A DNA stretch of 64,000 nucleotides from Crotophaga sulcirostris (taxonomy: Eukaryota; Chordata; Aves; Cuculiformes; Crotophagidae), in NCBI GenBank assembly GCA_013397455.1, contig VYZB01000195.1:467250-531249 (forward strand), read 5' to 3'. Each line of letters begins with the position of its first letter. The stretch's first letter is position 1. Under the pieces are notes generated by a model. The model made no database searches. It saw only the letters and a list, made by a program, of their open reading frames with translations, and had not been told where the DNA came from. The translations under genes and the position numbers were made by a program. Shown here piece after piece: positions 63,783-64,000 of this stretch.

Positions 63783-63885
63783 TGATCTCCATGCTCTGGA
63801 ACAAAGACCTTTTGCAGTTGCATGTGCAGGACACATTGGGCTGAATAGCTACGGCCGTGCTGTTCAGACCCATTAAGTTATACAT
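63783..63885 (-). CDS. PMEPA1: PMEPA1 exon 1: extracellular N-terminus (residues 1-34 plus 1 base)
   Basis: This exon encodes the short extracellular or lumenal N-terminus of the TGF-beta feedback inhibitor PMEPA1. The ATG at 63885-63883 opens MYNLMGLNST, matching the human start MHRLMGVNST, which is why I prefer it to the second ATG at codon 5. It has A at -3. Asn8-Ser-Thr and Asn17-Val-Ser are N-glycosylation sequons. The cysteine cluster CTCNCK (Cys20, 22 and 24) and the following RSLFQSMEI are very close to human; the human Ala-rich stretch is shortened. The exon ends ATC A followed by a perfect GTAAGT donor (63782-63777), leaving phase 1. That base joins CG of exon 2 to make Thr35. No cleavable signal peptide is evident. 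This fits the family, which has a non-cleaved single-pass type I-like topology. Confidence 0.96.
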
Positions 63886-64000
63886 TTAAACCAAAAATTT
63901 AAAAAAAAAAAAAAAAAAGAAAAAAGAAAAAAAATAAAAAAAGAAGGTGGCGACGGCGACACAAAGAACTTCACGGCCGCCGAGCGCTCTCCGGGCAGCA
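63886..64000 (-). other. PMEPA1: PMEPA1 5'UTR (partial, runs off window)
   Basis: This is the transcript leader upstream of the chosen ATG; the transcription start lies at or beyond the window end. In mRNA sense its distal part is GC-rich with several CpGs. It then becomes almost pure U with scattered C and A (about 63898-63946), and ends about 12 bases before the ATG. There is no upstream ATG in the 115 visible bases. The U-rich stretch looks like a splice-acceptor pyrimidine tract, but no AG lies between it and the ATG, so I read it as exonic. Assignment as 5'UTR is inferred from position and homology of the start. Confidence 0.75.

Larger units (their letters stand above)
63190..64000. promoter_or_regulatory. 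PMEPA1: CpG-rich promoter-proximal region of PMEPA1
   Basis: High GC and CpG content surrounds exon 1 and the first 0.6 kb of intron 1. It includes a CCGCCCC GC-box-type site near 63696, long G runs (63197-63209 and 63431-63441) and a CCCCGCA triplication. This is the expected CpG-island promoter of the gene; the island probably continues beyond the window. Confidence 0.65.

Noticed and set aside
63194..63876. Plus-strand open frames of 179 and 216 codons over exon 1 and its GC-rich flank
   Set aside because: They come from the GC-rich minisatellite and from sequence antisense to PMEPA1 exon 1. The products are Gly/Arg/Glu low complexity with no domain.
1..64000. CRISPR arrays, operons, riboswitches and other prokaryotic systems
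   Set aside because: Spliced vertebrate gene structure, long introns and polyadenylation signals rule out a prokaryotic context; no direct-repeat/spacer array was seen.

Overview
The window comes from a vertebrate nuclear genome, most likely a bird. It holds one recognisable protein-coding gene, PMEPA1 (prostate transmembrane protein, androgen induced 1; also TMEPAI), on the minus strand. Four exons join in frame to a 286-residue protein, against 287 in human as I recall it: 63783-63885, 25084-25238, 18594-18647 and 17943-18491. All splice sites are canonical GT/AG. The bird assignment is inference. It rests on the sauropsid-like protein, the scarcity of interspersed repeats, and one tail resembling the 8-bp repeats that end CR1 elements.

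Layout, high to low coordinates (5' to 3' for the gene): 64000-63886 is a partial 5'UTR with a CpG-rich start and a long U tract just before the ATG. 63783-63885 is exon 1 (extracellular N-terminus). 25239-63782 is intron 1 (38.5 kb), with a GC-rich repeat block beside exon 1, several CpG-dense patches, a 0.7-kb purine-rich minisatellite and a duplicated module carrying perfect palindromic Smad sites. 25084-25238 is exon 2 (membrane helix). 18648-25083 is intron 2. 18594-18647 is exon 3. 18492-18593 is a 102-bp intron 3. 17943-18491 is exon 4 (cytoplasmic tail). About 12640-17942 is a long 3'UTR, broken by a poly-C run and a 386-base assembly gap. 1-12640 is 3' flanking DNA with no gene I can support.

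PMEPA1 is a TGF-beta-induced feedback inhibitor. All its known working parts are intact here: a single membrane helix, the PPNR Smad-interaction motif, and two PPxY motifs for NEDD4-family ubiquitin ligases. No previously undescribed multi-gene system is visible. The observations most worth following are regulatory or about transcript structure: (1) intron 3 is a stop-free multiple of three, so its retention would insert 34 residues in frame; (2) exon 4 has a tandem CAGCAG acceptor; (3) intron 1 has two related modules about 250 bp apart, each with a perfect GTCTAGAC Smad palindrome; (4) the mRNA has an A-rich tract directly after the stop codon and a U-rich tract directly before the start codon.
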